Assembly: GCA_023897205.1 (NCBI GenBank)
Contig: JAHWDD010000002.1
Coordinates: 6,944,001 to 7,008,000 of the forward strand
From: Exophiala sp. HKRS030
Lineage: Eukaryota > Ascomycota > Eurotiomycetes > Chaetothyriales > Herpotrichiellaceae
Reading direction: 5' to 3'
DNA length: 64,000 nucleotides
The translations under genes were made by a program, and so were the position numbers. The stretch's first letter is position 1. The number at the start of each line of letters is the position of its first letter. The notes under the pieces are model-generated. The model was given only the letters and a program-made list of their open reading frames with translations, searched no databases and was not told the DNA's origin. Below, piece by piece: positions 14,901-27,278 of this stretch.

Positions 14901-17900
14901 TCTGGAAATGTGGATTCCTCGTCGCCAGGGATATACATGTCATGATTTTCCGTATCTCGCGAACCTTTACTGCAGTATCTTGATTCGATCATTCTAGATG
15001 GTTTCGTAGTGAAGCCGTGGCAGGAGGTCGGTTCAACGAACCAAGGCGCCAGCATCGGACGAAACGGCTTGTGGATGCAAACTTTTCTCTTGTAGCCCAA
15101 GTGTGTTGACGTGTACGCGGTTAAGACGATAAGGGATCGTGACACAGGTTGTGACATGCAAGAGGTTTCGGTCATGACCACTCATGGATGCAGGACTGGG
15201 GCTATCTGATCTGCTATACGGCGTCAGTCCACGTCGGAGGGGTCGGAAGTGATATTACCATGTGTACGCTTCTTCCGTACGAATTGGCAGAGATGACCTG
15301 GCAGAGATCTAGATCCACCTCTGAAGTCGTAACGAGCGGCATGTTCTCTAGATTCATCAGCTGGGCTCCCAAGCGTCGTGCCAAATAATGCTGCTCTGCG
15401 CCGGCTGTGATGTCGCGGTTTGCCTCAATTCTAGAGCTCAAGGGGCTGTTGCGGTCGCGAACAGCAGCGGGTATATTTGTCGGACAGATCTATTTGAGTT
15501 CTCGCATTTCTCCATGAGGACGTACCAGGTTTGAGGTCAGCTTTTCGAGATTCAATCTTCTGAGGCTACTAGTCTTTCCTTTCAGCTAAACGTCACCCGT
15601 GTCAATCGCCTCCAGTCTTCTACCGCGGCAGTAGTCTGGCGGTTGAATTATCAACAACGACTTGATTTCAGCTGGTCGATCATAGCATCTTTTGCTGACT
15701 GGCTGGTGGTGGCTTGTCCAAGTGCCAGGTTTAGAGTCGTGTACTCGGTCTCGTCTCGGTCACAGAGCCTGCTTGTTGTTTGATTGTATCATTGGCTCGT
15801 TGTTCACCACAAAACCTCGATCTGGGGCTTTCCTAGCCTGCAAAGATGGTGAGGGACGTGTGAGGACTAGAAGTTTATTTGGAGTCTGTGGGGCGACCAA
15901 GGTATTCAAAAGAAGTGACTATTGCTAGGCGAGGTCAGACTCACCCCTTAGCCAATTTCAACGCATCAGTCTCTAGTGTATTGCCTAACAAGTAGTCGAT
16001 GGCTTGGGCAAAGTCCGGGTCCACCAGCCCTACACTTCCACGCTTTGGGTAAAGAGCAAGTAGACTTAACACGAAACAGTTTACCCAGCAGAAAACTTGA
16101 TACTACCGCGTTTGGTCGGCATGTATCCGCTAGATCAGTGAGAGTGGGTGCCACACTCGGAACCGAAGTCTTGAGTTTTGTGCCCGACGAGCCTTGGGAT
16201 GGGTCTGGATTGGTTACGCCCACCTGGCTGGCAAAATCTTCCGCGACTGCGGTCGTTGAGACACGATATAGTACATCAATATCGTGATACTTGTGGGGGC
16301 CTCAGGGCAAGACCAAAAGACCCTTGAAGTTGCAACTCCATCAAGAAAAGCGCGACGGCAAAGCCAGCCTCAGCCGTTGAACCAGTGCTTCTTTCTTTGG
16401 AATACTCCGTATTTTGGACTCCGTGCAAAGACTAGCAATGTTCTTTGGAGAGATTCACTAGTATGGCTAGCTCTTATCCTAGGTATTAGTTAATTCCACG
16501 GCAATTCTATCAAGTTGTCACTCTCTCTTACGAAGTTGTTACCTCGAGACGAAGGTACCTTGGAATTCCACCTATCAATAGAGTTGTTGACCTGTGGGTG
16601 GGGACGTCACCGCCACCAATCATTTGATACCAGACCCGCCAGGCTAGCTTTTTTCGGATAGTCAAGTGAGCACGTCTGAAATTCTATCAAGGTTCTCTCC
16701 GTTGCTACCATGGCTTCTACGCACAGGTCAGTCCCTATTCAAGAAGACTTTGGCGCTCAATCAACGCGCTCCCTCAGTCATAATCAGATAGCATAGGAGC
16801 AGTATCAATGTTCCTTTTAGTGCTCGACTCGCGCTGCAATTGAGATTTACATACCAGTCGCTTGCGTCCTGAAAAGCCTCGCAAGACGATCACCCAACTG
16901 GACGGTGTGTCGATGACGGGGATTCTTTAGCGTGGGCCGTTCTTCTCACTGCAGGCCAACGCCACGCCAAGTGGAAACCATAATCCTTGCAGCAGCGCGA
17001 GAAATGTATTTCAAGTCGTGCCTTAGGGGCACATCCCCCAAGTGTCTCTGGCGTCTTGGGCAAAAATCATCTCTCACTGGATCACTTTTGCTCGTAACGG
17101 AATGTCTCTTCTGGTGTCGGCTCGAACCCCAGATACTTTGCACAGCCCCTTTGGACCTGGCTTGCGGAGATACCTTAAAAAACTTAAACGAGACATACAG
17201 TGACCAGAGGCCACTGACATTCCACCAAGCTCGCTTGCCTATTCTGGCCAGCGGTGGGCGGCAAAATTCTGAACTCTGCTTCTCAAACTTTGAGCGGAGC
17301 GGATTTTTCGGCATGGCGCCCTCCGACTTGCAAACATATATGCCCCCCAGTCGCCTCTGGAACTACATAACCTCCCTAGTACCTCGAAATCGTCCGATGA
17401 GAGATACATCTCCTATCTGATCCCTCTGAAAAACGGGTGCTCATGAGTACTGTGTCGACTCACGATGGCCTCGTCATGTGACATACCGACGACCTTTATG
17501 CTTGGCTATCAATGCACCATACCTCAAGAGCTGCTAGTGGATTGTAACCATGCTGAACAGACAACAACATGCCGTTCCCGACCACTGCAGCCCTGATGTT
17601 CGTTGAGACAGCCCTATAAGGATGCTCATCCTCATCTCTGTTTATGTTTCGCTGTCTTGGCCTTGAAATCTTGAATGAAACTCAATACATATGGTAATGA
17701 CCCAGCCGGTACTGCCTGCTTTGATCAAGCAATCCGGCCCAATACGAGGGAGATCACATGCAGCGTCAGCAACCAACCAGTCTCACAATCGATCCAGTCT
17801 GGTGACCAAAGCCTTTGTGATGATGTACGCGGTGTACCAGCTACGTGGTATGTAAAAAGACGAAACAGCAGACCGGTCTATATACTAAAATATCCTGAGC

Positions 17901-18289
17901 ACAGGTATAGTCAAACACAGAAAGTTAACCCAAGGTATCGTCGCTCGAATTGCCCTGAGTTATCAAATCCACGCCCCTTTCACATCAACTTTTACTCCTT
18001 GTCTTAGAAATTGCAACCTCATCACATCGTTACAGTCGTCCACGCATGGCGTCAGTTGATTGGGATTAGCTTGAAAGCGACGGATGTTGTCGTCAAGCAG
18101 AAGAAAAAGGAGGTAAAGAGGATAATCCATCTGCTCCCGTTTGGCGGTTTGAGCCAGAGGCGATCGCTCCTTTGAAACGAAGAAAATTGTCTCGAGGCGT
18201 AATGCTTACACACACCTCAACTATTAAAGTCAAGAGAGCCATCCAGGCAAGAAAGCAGTGAAGAAGAGACGTCGACATGGTACAAGACT
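11912..18289. other. 6.4-kb stretch without a recognisable gene
   Basis: Base composition is ordinary and not AT-rich, yet no open frame exceeds about 160 codons and none has recognisable protein character on either strand. Frames at 12008-12355, 14279-14758 (minus) and 16932-17420 were read and judged to be chance. A TACTCCGTA copy lies at 16403-16411. An inverted minisatellite at 12431-12648 is listed separately. The region may hold a non-coding transcript or a long-decayed relic, but nothing visible proves either. Confidence 0.4.
12431..12648. repeat. Inverted minisatellite, TCGAGAGTCGA-type arms
   Basis: The left arm (about 12431-12465) is built of GTCGAGAGTCGA-like units. The right arm (about 12591-12648) is three to four tandem copies of the 13-mer CCTCGACTCTCGA, the reverse complement of the left-arm unit. 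The arms are about 125 bp apart, so a single strand could fold into a large stem-loop. The units themselves are partly palindromic (TCGA). Confidence 0.7.
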
Positions 18290-20502
18290 TCAAGGTAGTG
18301 GATTCTCGCTCAGACCCTTCCAGATCATTTGCAAGTCTTCCGATAAAGGGTTCACCGGCCACCGTAGCACATCGTGGTGTCGTTCCAAAAGTCTCACAAT
18401 TTCGAAACGTTCGGTCTGATCCTGGACGCAGAGACCGGCTAATAGAGCAGATCAGCCAAGCCTATTCAATGAACACCGATGAACTTACCGATAAACAGTG
18501 CATGCGACGACACACCGATGGCACCATCGTCAGTCCACGCCGACGCGATGCCACAGATTGTATTGACGCACGACTGAACAGCCGTTTGCTGTTGAATGAA
18601 GTCCTCATAGCCACGAATGCAAGGGCGGTGTCGCAACAACAGAATACGGGCAGCAGAAACCAGTTGAATTGCCGCACCTGACCAGGGTATAAGTGACGAT
18701 ACGCCGGGATGGGGGGATGACTCACCAAATGCAGAAGGGTGGTACCAAATCTTGCGGAATACAGTACCTGAACTTTCGACTGACGGTAAAGGAGAGAACT
18801 CGATTGGTAAACTTTGATGCCACTCATCAATCGTTCGCAGGAGATGATCCGCCTTCGCTATCCGGCTCTTGACGTCAATCTCACCCTTGTCAATCTCTTC
18901 CTGGGAGCAATATGAGACGGCACGCGCCATCAGATAAACGGATCGCTGTGCCAAACTATAGGCATCTATTTGTGCAGTGTTCTTGGTTGGTCGCCAGTTG
19001 GTGAAAGTCTTGCGCTTATTTCTGAACGCTGCCCACCCGTCCTTCTGGAGCCAGACCCACCAAACGGCTTGTTTGAAGCCACCCGACTCTCCATTGATTC
19101 CCTGTGACTCCTGAAGGAATTTGAAGCCCTGTAAGTGGCGTTCCCAGTCTGTTCGCGAGCCGTTGAGCATCTCGTAGGATGCAACGATCAGGCAAGTGGC
19201 AAGCACCTCATCCGAACTGCGGTACGACCCATACTGCATCGCACTCTGGAGGTAACGTAGGGTCTCATGATAGTAGTTATATGCGTCTTTGGGGTCGCAT
19301 TGCTTGGTAACACTGATCTTACACGCTCGTGACGCATGACAAAGCGAAATTGCGAGGATGGCGTTGAGCAGTCCAAAGTTGTGCATCGCAAGCTGGGGCA
19401 GGTATGCTGAGAATGCGATTCCAGAGCTGAACAAGCCTATCAGGCCTGCAATGGATGTCACGAAATAATTGAGCAGCACAACCTCATGCTCTTTCAACTT
19501 TAGGGGCTCAACTGATCTCCACGGCATATCATTCATTTGAGCCATTGGGTCTTTCAGTTCTTGACCCATTCCACCGTCAGAGCTTGGCAGACCATACTCC
19601 GCTGGAGAACGAGTACTGAATGTCGTACCAACTATACCAATGGCGGGATGCTGTGAAGATCGGCCAGACATCATGCTCTCGTCGACATTCGTCGTTGACT
19701 TATCTGGACCAATATTTGGTACGGCATTCTCCGAGTCTGTGTCAGGATTGAATACTCCAAACCACTCAGCGATGGCTGCTTCACGCGCTGGGCCAGAATC
19801 GGGCAGTCGCGTGATGGCTGGGTAATCATCAGAGCTGACATCCGAATATGCTGTCTTAGGTGGGAGTATGTGCTGTATATATCTTTGAGAAGGAGACAGA
19901 CTTTCACAATTGAAGGGCGAGGACCGGTGGCTCATGCCAGTCGTCTCAGAGTCCTCAACAGTAGGTGTCCAGCTTGTTGATAGCCGATCAAATCGATCAT
20001 TCTCCCCATAATTTTGTCCTCGAAAACCTCGAGGAATAGCACATGGTACCGAAGTTTGACTATTTCGTGCATCCCAAGTTGTTGAGTGTTGAATGTTGTG
20101 TAGATTGTTGTTGTTTATGGAATAGGCATGATTCCATTGTGAGCGGAAAACAAGGTCGAACGGTTCGCCTGAACCTCTCCGCGAGCATGAAGTATCGGAT
20201 CGCGTGGCTACAGATGGAGGTGCTGTACTGGATGTAGGTTTGGAGACTGAAGTTGAAGGTATACCAGAAGGTGATGTGGGAGTCGTGGCCTTGGGTGCCG
20301 ATGGATCAGCATAAACGCAAGGCTGGTTGCTTCGCACACAGGGACCGCATATGGGCTTGATCTCGTTGCACTTGAGATGTCTCTTTCGACAGGTGATGCA
20401 GCCGGTTCGAGTTCGAAGACCTCGACCGCGCGGTTTTCGTTCCCTCGTTCTGGTGGGCTTCTTGGGCGACGTATCGAGGGGTTGTACCATGGCGAGCACC
20501 AT
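18290..20502 (-). CDS. Zn(II)2Cys6 transcription factor, three exons
   Basis: Exons in transcript order are 20502-18726, 18677-18489 and 18438-18290, giving 704 aa. Intron 1 (18725-18678, 48 bp, GTGAGT...GGTCAG) is a multiple of three and contains no stop; removing it joins FG to AAIQLV cleanly. Intron 2 (18488-18439, 50 bp, GTAAGT...CTATTAG) restores a C-terminus reading GLCVQDQTERFEIVRLLERH. Near the N-terminus, after a basic stretch (RERKPRGRGLRTRTG), lies a perfect CX2CX6CX6CX2CX6C binuclear zinc cluster starting C-IT-C-RKRHLK-C. The remainder resembles the fungal transcription factor domain PF11951: long, helical, and ending in a short regulator-type tail. It is a nuclear DNA-binding regulator. 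No gene cluster surrounds it, so the target pathway cannot be inferred. Confidence 0.85.
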
Positions 20503-23500
20503 GAACGATCAGCCTTTGTCTAGAATAGGATTTCTAAAATCAAGTTTAAATTTGTTCACTTCTAGCAGAGGGTCCTTGGGTGTTCTTGTGTTCTTGTGTA
20601 CAATATCGATGAGCAGATGCTGTGGTGGACGTGCAGTAGTATTGAAAGAAGTATTGCTGCTTGTAACGGCGGTTGAAGGTGCTGTTGCCAGCGACGTCGC
20701 TGTACATGTGAGTCGCAGTCAGGCTTACAAGTGTTAAGAGTGCTGGATTGGACTTGGAATCAATGTTATGTTCACTGTCAAAAGAGACTCGTCCATCATG
20801 ATAGTCGAAGAAAGTTCGCACTAGAACTCTGCGAAGGTATAGGTGAGCACCCCCGTACGGAGTACTCTGCCACCCAACTGCAGGGTTGGGCACAAAGTGT
20901 GAGCCTTCGGGCTAAGTGGAACAGAGTTTTGAGCAGCTCGGGGGGGCTTGCTTATAGTTCAAGACTATGCCTGAGCTGTAACCATGCTCCCACCCAGGTT
21001 AATGTTGGCGGCTTGACATGGGCTCATGTCTCCGGCGTTATCCATTCTCCTGGTAAGAGCCCCCCCGCGAGGTTCAGCTTTCAGATGATATCAGTAATAA
21101 GCATTCCTTGCAATAGAATGCGATGCTGATGCTCGATTTGTCTCTTAGGCATTCTTACCTAGGATGGACTTTGGCAAACGCCTTGCTGCAACTCGGTAAG
21201 CCTTGCCCATCATGGCAGGTTGAATCGATGTGTTTTAGAGCTCGAGCGCCCACCTGTGGCATGCAACCATTAATTGACTCATTTCCTTCATATCTGTCTC
21301 AATTTCCAAATCCACGGTACTCGCCCACGACTTACCAAGGACGGAGAGCTTTTCCGCCAAAGACAATAATGATCTGAGAGGCCTACGGGATGTCCCAATA
21401 GCCGTGACCAAAGACGAAACCAATGGGAACTATTCCAATCCCTATCTAATTCCATTTGGGCTACCCCTACCCATGAAGCATTCACACCATTTACGCCCCA
21501 CCGGGTTGTGCGCTAGACAGGAAAAATTTAGGTTTTCATGGCACCTTGTGTTTGGCTCGTCGGATTGAGTGCTTTAACAATGATACCTCCATTTACTATA
21601 CGTATAAGTGACTTTTGGACTACCATCGGGCCTTGCATGGCATAACAGGAACCCGGCTGGGTAAATGTAATGCCGTCAGTTACGCCATTTGCAACTTTTA
21701 TGTTGTAGGTCTTCCAATTCATTATACAATGGTGGTTCAGTAAAAGTTCAAACACATAATGTGCAACAATGGTTTCAGCCTTGAATAGCTGGCTCTTTCA
21801 TTCACAACACAGCCTCATCGGTCACCTCTTATTCCAATTTAAGAAATACACATTGATCAACCACGATGGCTCACTGTCGAAAGGACAACATTCCAAAGGA
21901 CAGGAAAGCCTGAACTGCTACGTGACACCTGTAAAATTGGCAACTGTACACTGTATGCTTTCAATGCCAAGGAGCGGTAGTCGTCATCCATGTATAGCAT
22001 TCTCATGATGGCCGAGGCCAGGCATGAATGGGTCTTCAGCCAAGCTCTAAGACAGCCTTACGAAGAGGGCATTCCGTGGCATGAATCGCCACTGCCATGC
22101 GGCTCGCATTCAGGGTATACTTGCAGCCCTTCACCGAGTCAACAGGCCTCGGACCCGCTACCAATTGAAGCAAATACTCCCCTGGAATCCTGTGTCACGG
22201 CAAGATGGAGCGGAAGCGACCCAACACGGGCCTTACCTGTCACGACTCGTGGCAAGGTTTGGTAGCCAAAACTCTGGGTGCCTCCGTCGTAGTGTCGAAC
22301 TCTATTTCCAGTTAAAGTTCGTTCCAACTCCGAATGTGGGCCAACCTTCGGCGTGCCACTGCAACTCTGCTTGGAGTCGTCAAGTCACGATCGTCAACAA
22401 GATCAAAATGTTGCGCGTAAAGCATTTGGTCAAGGATCGGTCAACGTTCGGAAGACTGATGGAAGATTGCCAGAACATTGTGGTCGACTCTGAAAAGCCA
22501 CGACCGTCATCATACACGATTGCAGTTGACACATCCACGTTGGTCGTCAGCCATTCAGTATACAGAAAGGGACTACCAGATTGATTCAACGTCGCCGCCG
22601 TTAAGCTGATCTGACCACGTCTAGAGCCGTCAAACATGTTTTCCGTCTTGAAAGAAAGATCAACGGCGTACAGTGAGTCATGATGAGCGAAAAAAACCAG
22701 TTGGGTCAGAAGCATTGGCCGTTCAACGAGGTATTCGAATGAGACCTGCAGCGCCTTCAGAACGCCAAAAAGGTCCTTTCATAGAAATCAACTCGCCGGG
22801 GCCCCGCAAGAATGTGATTGCCACAGAAGTTGGCACATATGCTCCAGGGGTTTGGCTTCTATTACCAGATGCCGCGGGTGTGTCACTTCTGGGCCCTTCG
22901 GTTCTATTGACTGCTGCAAACACCACATATTCGACACCCCAATGATCGACCAAGTCATGCCTGTACATGACCGGGAAAAGTCTCCTCAGCGATCGTTCCG
23001 GAACAGATGCTGCTTCACATCGAGGTCAACCCATAGCCAAGGTGCAAAAGCTTGACACTGGAATTGCAACGTTGATGGTCGTGGACTAAACATTTCTCTA
23101 TAATCAGGCTCAGTATGAGTGTCTTGGGTTATTAGCACAGATTTTAGTTGTATTCCTGGTTGTCCAGACTTCTTTATTCAAAGTGCTGATGGAGATACTC
23201 GGTTAGCAGAGGCCACCAAACTTCACAGCAGACAACAGACAGCAGACCGATCAGCGTTAGGTTGTCCGGAGTAAGCACAGGAGCCCAGAAGGGAGTTTTA
23301 CACGAAGCTCTGAATGCTTATGCCCTTAGTGGGAAAGACGGGCTCACAATGCCCTTGAAATATCCACAACGGTACTTGATTATGGGACCAACACCGGATT
23401 TCTTCACCGGGACAGGCCTGCTAATAATGCAGGGCCAGCTTTATCGACATGTCCTAGACTCCCACGGGCCTATGCAAATTTGATCAAAGGCCACAATAAA

Positions 23501-23700
23501 CTGTATCGAAGATTTCAGGATGGTCATTGTACCAACATTGTCGGGATTAAGTGCTTCAGGTTTTGGTTTCTCGTTTGGAGTTGAAATCTGCCGCAAGGAC
23601 TCCTTCTACGCGATCAATAGCATTCGGCACTATTCCAAAGTTCGGTGGGCTTCGCTTTCGCTTCAGCATTCACAGGTCAGCATCATTAAGATTCCTTAGG
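20503..23700. other. 3.2-kb intergenic region, one weak candidate ORF
   Basis: The sequence holds a TACGGAGTA motif (20856-20864) in the upstream region of the minus-strand Zn2Cys6 gene. Most open frames look like chance. One minus-strand frame, 22715-22380 (111 codons), has protein-like composition (FFAHHDSLYAVDLSF, SGSPFLYTEWLTTNVD) and could be an exon fragment or decayed gene. No splice partners or known domain were found, so it is not called as a gene. Confidence 0.4.
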
Positions 23701-23982
23701 CAATAGGGTGCCCTGATGGGCCCCAGCCAACGGCTTTAAAGCTAATTAAGGGGCAAGCCTAAATACGAGAATATTACAAACTAGGTCACTTAGAGGGTCG
23801 CCAAGGGTCTAAGGCACCCGCCCAGGAGGGGAAGTTAGCCGATAGAGAACGAGGCTAAGTCACGTAACCGGGGATGGACTATAGTAGGCTATAGACTAAG
23901 GTAACAGTCTACTATATATAATAGTCTACTCCGAGAATAGACTATAATAGACTATAGACTATAATAATAGTCTACTATATAT

Positions 23983-24359
23983 TGTAATGTATAATTAGGG
24001 CTTGCTAGAAGTCTTGGCACAGAAACGCTATCGTTTCTGTGCCAAGCCTTTTGTCTGTGCTGGAAGATCGGTAGGAGTTAAATAAGGAGAGGAAGGAGGC
24101 AACGAAGATAGACAGCAACAGAGATATTGGCTCCCATCGACAAGTTTCGTTCCCTGTTCTCGTTTTGCCTAGTTTACTTAGTTACTGTGATCACTGAATA
24201 ACCTAGTTGAATAGTTTCGGTGATCCTTAAGACTTGAGTTGTTTAGTTGGTTGGTTCTTGCGACATTGAGGTCCTGCCGACTAGTTCACCTGATACCACC
24301 CCTGGATGTCCTCCCTGCTTGACAGGTCCTAGGCACCGACTCAGTTATCGCTAGTTATA
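23983..24359 (+). mobile_element. Gypsy LTR, lightly mutated copy
   Basis: A 377-bp LTR begins TGTAATGTATAATTAGGG and ends CTAGTTATA, probably an original TTACA so that the ends were TGTAA...TTACA. It is an inverted copy of 26902-27278, with the same length by end matching. This copy keeps near-normal base composition while its partner and all flanking element sequence are strongly AT-shifted. It contains a perfect 15-bp inverted repeat (24013-24027 with 24032-24046, loop CTAT). The upstream flank (23900-23982) is made of short AGTCTACTATAT/ATAGACTATA palindromic repeats. Given the gag remnant that follows on the plus strand, this is the 5' LTR of a plus-strand element. Confidence 0.8.
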
Positions 24360-26901
24360 ATATTATAGTCTAGCGGTAGATATATATATATATAGCCTTA
24401 TATAGTATTACTCCGTAGTTAACTTAGTTTATTATCTTACCCTTATATTTTAGGATCTAGGATAGTTCGCTATTAATACCTCGTTTATACTATACTTCTT
24501 AAGACTACTCTATAATACTACCCTCTTCTAAGGAGAACCTTAGCGACTTATAACCTTACGGGAGCGAATTATAATACTTTAACTACCTTCCTTAACGAAG
24601 TATCGATATAATATCTTCCTCTAAGTAACTAGTTCGAGTACTATCCCTAATTAAATTAGTTAAATTTATAGTACTAGTAACTATAATAGAAGTACTAGTA
24701 AATACCTATATAATAGAATAAATAAAGGAAATATATAAGGTAGAGCCTTACTACGGGAATAGGGCTAAACTTAGTATATTTATCGCTTAGCTAATTATAG
24801 TATTTAAGTTAGATTATATCCGTTATACTATAAACGAGAAAAGAGTTCTATTTATAGGGTTAAATCTAAGGGGCTCTATCTTTTATTAGTTTAAACCTAT
24901 TATAATAGACTACCTTATATTACTAGAAGAGTAGAAGAATAATAAGACTAAGGAAATTTTTAGTAGTTTTATAACGTTTATAAACTAAATTAAGTAAATT
25001 TTCGAAAACCTAGATAAGAAATAGTTTACTATCTAGCGGATTTATTAAATTAAATAAAAAGGATTAATAGTATAATACTTTACTATATTTAAATATCTTT
25101 AAAATAAGCTTAATTAGAATAATAACGCTTTCGCTATAGCCTACTATATAGGGCTAAAGGAGAAAGTAAAACGAGAAATAGGGCTAAACTAATTAACTAA
25201 ATATAAAGCGCTAGTAGATAAATTAATTAAGATTAATAACTAGTTATATAAGAGGGAGTTAGAGAAAAAAGGGTTTCGCGGGAGTATATCGAGTATATTC
25301 TTTAAGAAAAATTACTAGCGACCCTATAACGACCCTATAGACCTTAATAATATAGAACGTAAACTCTTTAAGGGTAAGAAATATAAATTCTAGAATAAGG
25401 GACCTCTAATTACGAGAAGAAACGAAGGAGAAAGGAGAACCTATACTATAATTATAGAAATTTCGAATATTAAGCTAAGGAATATAACGTAAAAGCTTAA
25501 GGACTATACGTAATAGAATAAATAGCGAATATCGAAGATAAAAAGGCTAATACTTTAATAATAAAGGAACTCTCTAGCCCTTAAGATAATAGAAACGCTA
25601 GTTAAGAAGAGAAAGTATAGAAGGAGTTAGAAAGGATTTAGAGTAACTAGGAGAACGCTTATAACCTAGTACTATAGGGGATAACTAAAGAAGAATATAT
25701 TTACGAATTACTTTTATAGACCGTATACTATAACGATAATTATCGTATATACTATAGTAAAAAGGACGGCTCGAGATAATTTTCGTAGCGGCTAAGGAAG
25801 CGGCGAAATAAGAAACGAGGCCTAAAGGAAAAGATTCGGGCCCGGAACTTAAACTTAAAGTTTAGTATAGAATACGCGCTTAATAATATTCTAGTTATAG
25901 AAGCGAAAGAAATATCGTATATAAATAAATACTATATTATATATTATATAGGGAATATAATAATAATATAAACTAAATACTAGGTTAAAGCTCTAGGGTA
26001 GAAGCTAAAGAAGAAAGAGTATAAAGGTAACTATATACTCTTTAATTCTTACGGAGAAGAATAAAGTAGAGTAAGAATAGTTATATTAGTAAGATACTAG
26101 GAGTATAGAGACTTACTACTATATACTTATAATATAGAAGGAGAGGATAGTACTAAGGCGCTATTCTTAAAAAAGGGGTATAAAATTAAGAAAGTAAGAA
26201 ATACTTATATAAAGGTAATAATACGCTTCTAGAAATAAACTTATTATTAAATTTTATACTTCTATTTATAGATATATTATAAATATAACCTAAGATAAGA
26301 ACAATACTAGAAGAAGAAATAAGAAGTAACCTTTTAAAGGTATTACGACTATCTAGAGGAACTACTATATATATACCTAATAGATAGAAGCTAAATAGAG
26401 ATACCTATTATAGAGGAAGACTCTATAAATAAGAAAGAAATTAAGGTATACTACCGTATATATAAAGAGACTAATAATATATTATATATTTAGACTTACT
26501 TCTATTAAGAAAATATAAATAATAGGGAAATATATTTTAATTTTACTATTAGTTTATAGTTAAATTATATTTATAGAATAATTAGACTTAATAAATATAT
26601 AAGAGGTATCTATAAGAATAAAGGCCTAAAATATATATATAATATAATTAGATAAAGAACTTACTACCTAGAAATAATTAGTAATAAACTACTAATAAAG
26701 AAAGAGTTTATTAGAGCTCTAGACTTTAATAATAATAACGATAAATAAGAAAAGATTTAAGACCTTATACTAATAGAATAGTAAGAATCTATATTCTATA
26801 ATAAATAGATAAAAATAATTAAAGAGGAAGAAGATCTAAAAGAGAAGATTAAGTTTATTATTAATAAAGTATTATAAACTATAATCTCTATATAAACCTA
26901 C
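24360..26901 (+). mobile_element. RIP-degraded Ty3/Gypsy gag region
   Basis: This AT-rich stretch is full of stop codons, yet a gag-type capsid pattern remains readable on the plus strand around 25110-25280 (NNNAFAIAYYIGLKEKVKRE, then LVDKLIKINN and LYKRELEKKG). At 25444-25485 the frame reads YYNYRNFEY*AKEY. This is a CX2CX4HX4C zinc knuckle in which the three cysteines and the histidine have all become Tyr (TGY to TAY and CAY to TAY), the mutations RIP makes. The sequence further right is too eroded to read. An intact Gypsy internal region would be about twice this length or more, so protease/polymerase sequence is missing or unrecognisable before the inverted LTR. The element is dead. Confidence 0.75.
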
Positions 26902-27278
26902 TATAACTAGCGATAACTAAGTCGGTGCCTAGGACCTATTAAGTAGGGAGGATATCTAGGGGTAGTATTAGGTAAACTAGTCGGTAGGACCTTAATGTCG
27001 TAAGAACTAACTAACTAAATAACTTAAGTCTTAAGGATTACCGAAACTATTTAACTAGGTTATTTAGTAATTATAGTAACTAAGTAAACTAGGTAAAACG
27101 AGAATAGGGAACGAAACTTATTAATAGGAGCTAATATCTCTATTACTATCTATTTTCGTTATCTCCTTCCTCTCCTTATTTAACTCCTACCGATTTTCTA
27201 GTATAGATAAAAGGCTTAGTATAGAAACGATAATATTTCTATACTAAGACTTCTAGTAAGCCCTAATTATATATTATA
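26902..27278 (-). mobile_element. Gypsy LTR, heavily RIP-mutated inverted copy
   Basis: This 377-bp LTR is the reverse complement of 23983-24359 with the same length and no apparent indels. In the stretches compared, differences are C-to-T or G-to-A, mostly CpA to TpA and TpG to TpA, as in CTTGGCACAG versus CTTAGTATAG. The internal hairpin stays 13 bp because both arms mutated in step. On the minus strand a short open remnant (DEVIFANNRGGI, 27312-27277) runs into a stop (27276-27274) inside the LTR edge, so this is the 3' LTR of a minus-strand element whose body lies to the right. Confidence 0.8.

Noticed and set aside
16932..17420. 162-codon plus-strand frame with a matching minus-strand frame
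   Set aside because: Both frames overlap and neither has recognisable motifs, start context or introns; treated as chance.
23700..23900. Possible second transposon family left of the LTR
   Set aside because: The sequence (GGGTCGCCAAGGGTC... region) looks repeat-derived, but no terminal repeat or coding remnant could be shown.
23900..23982. CRISPR-like array of short repeats
   Set aside because: The units are irregular palindromic AT-rich repeats without spacers, in a eukaryotic genome, at the edge of a RIP-affected element.
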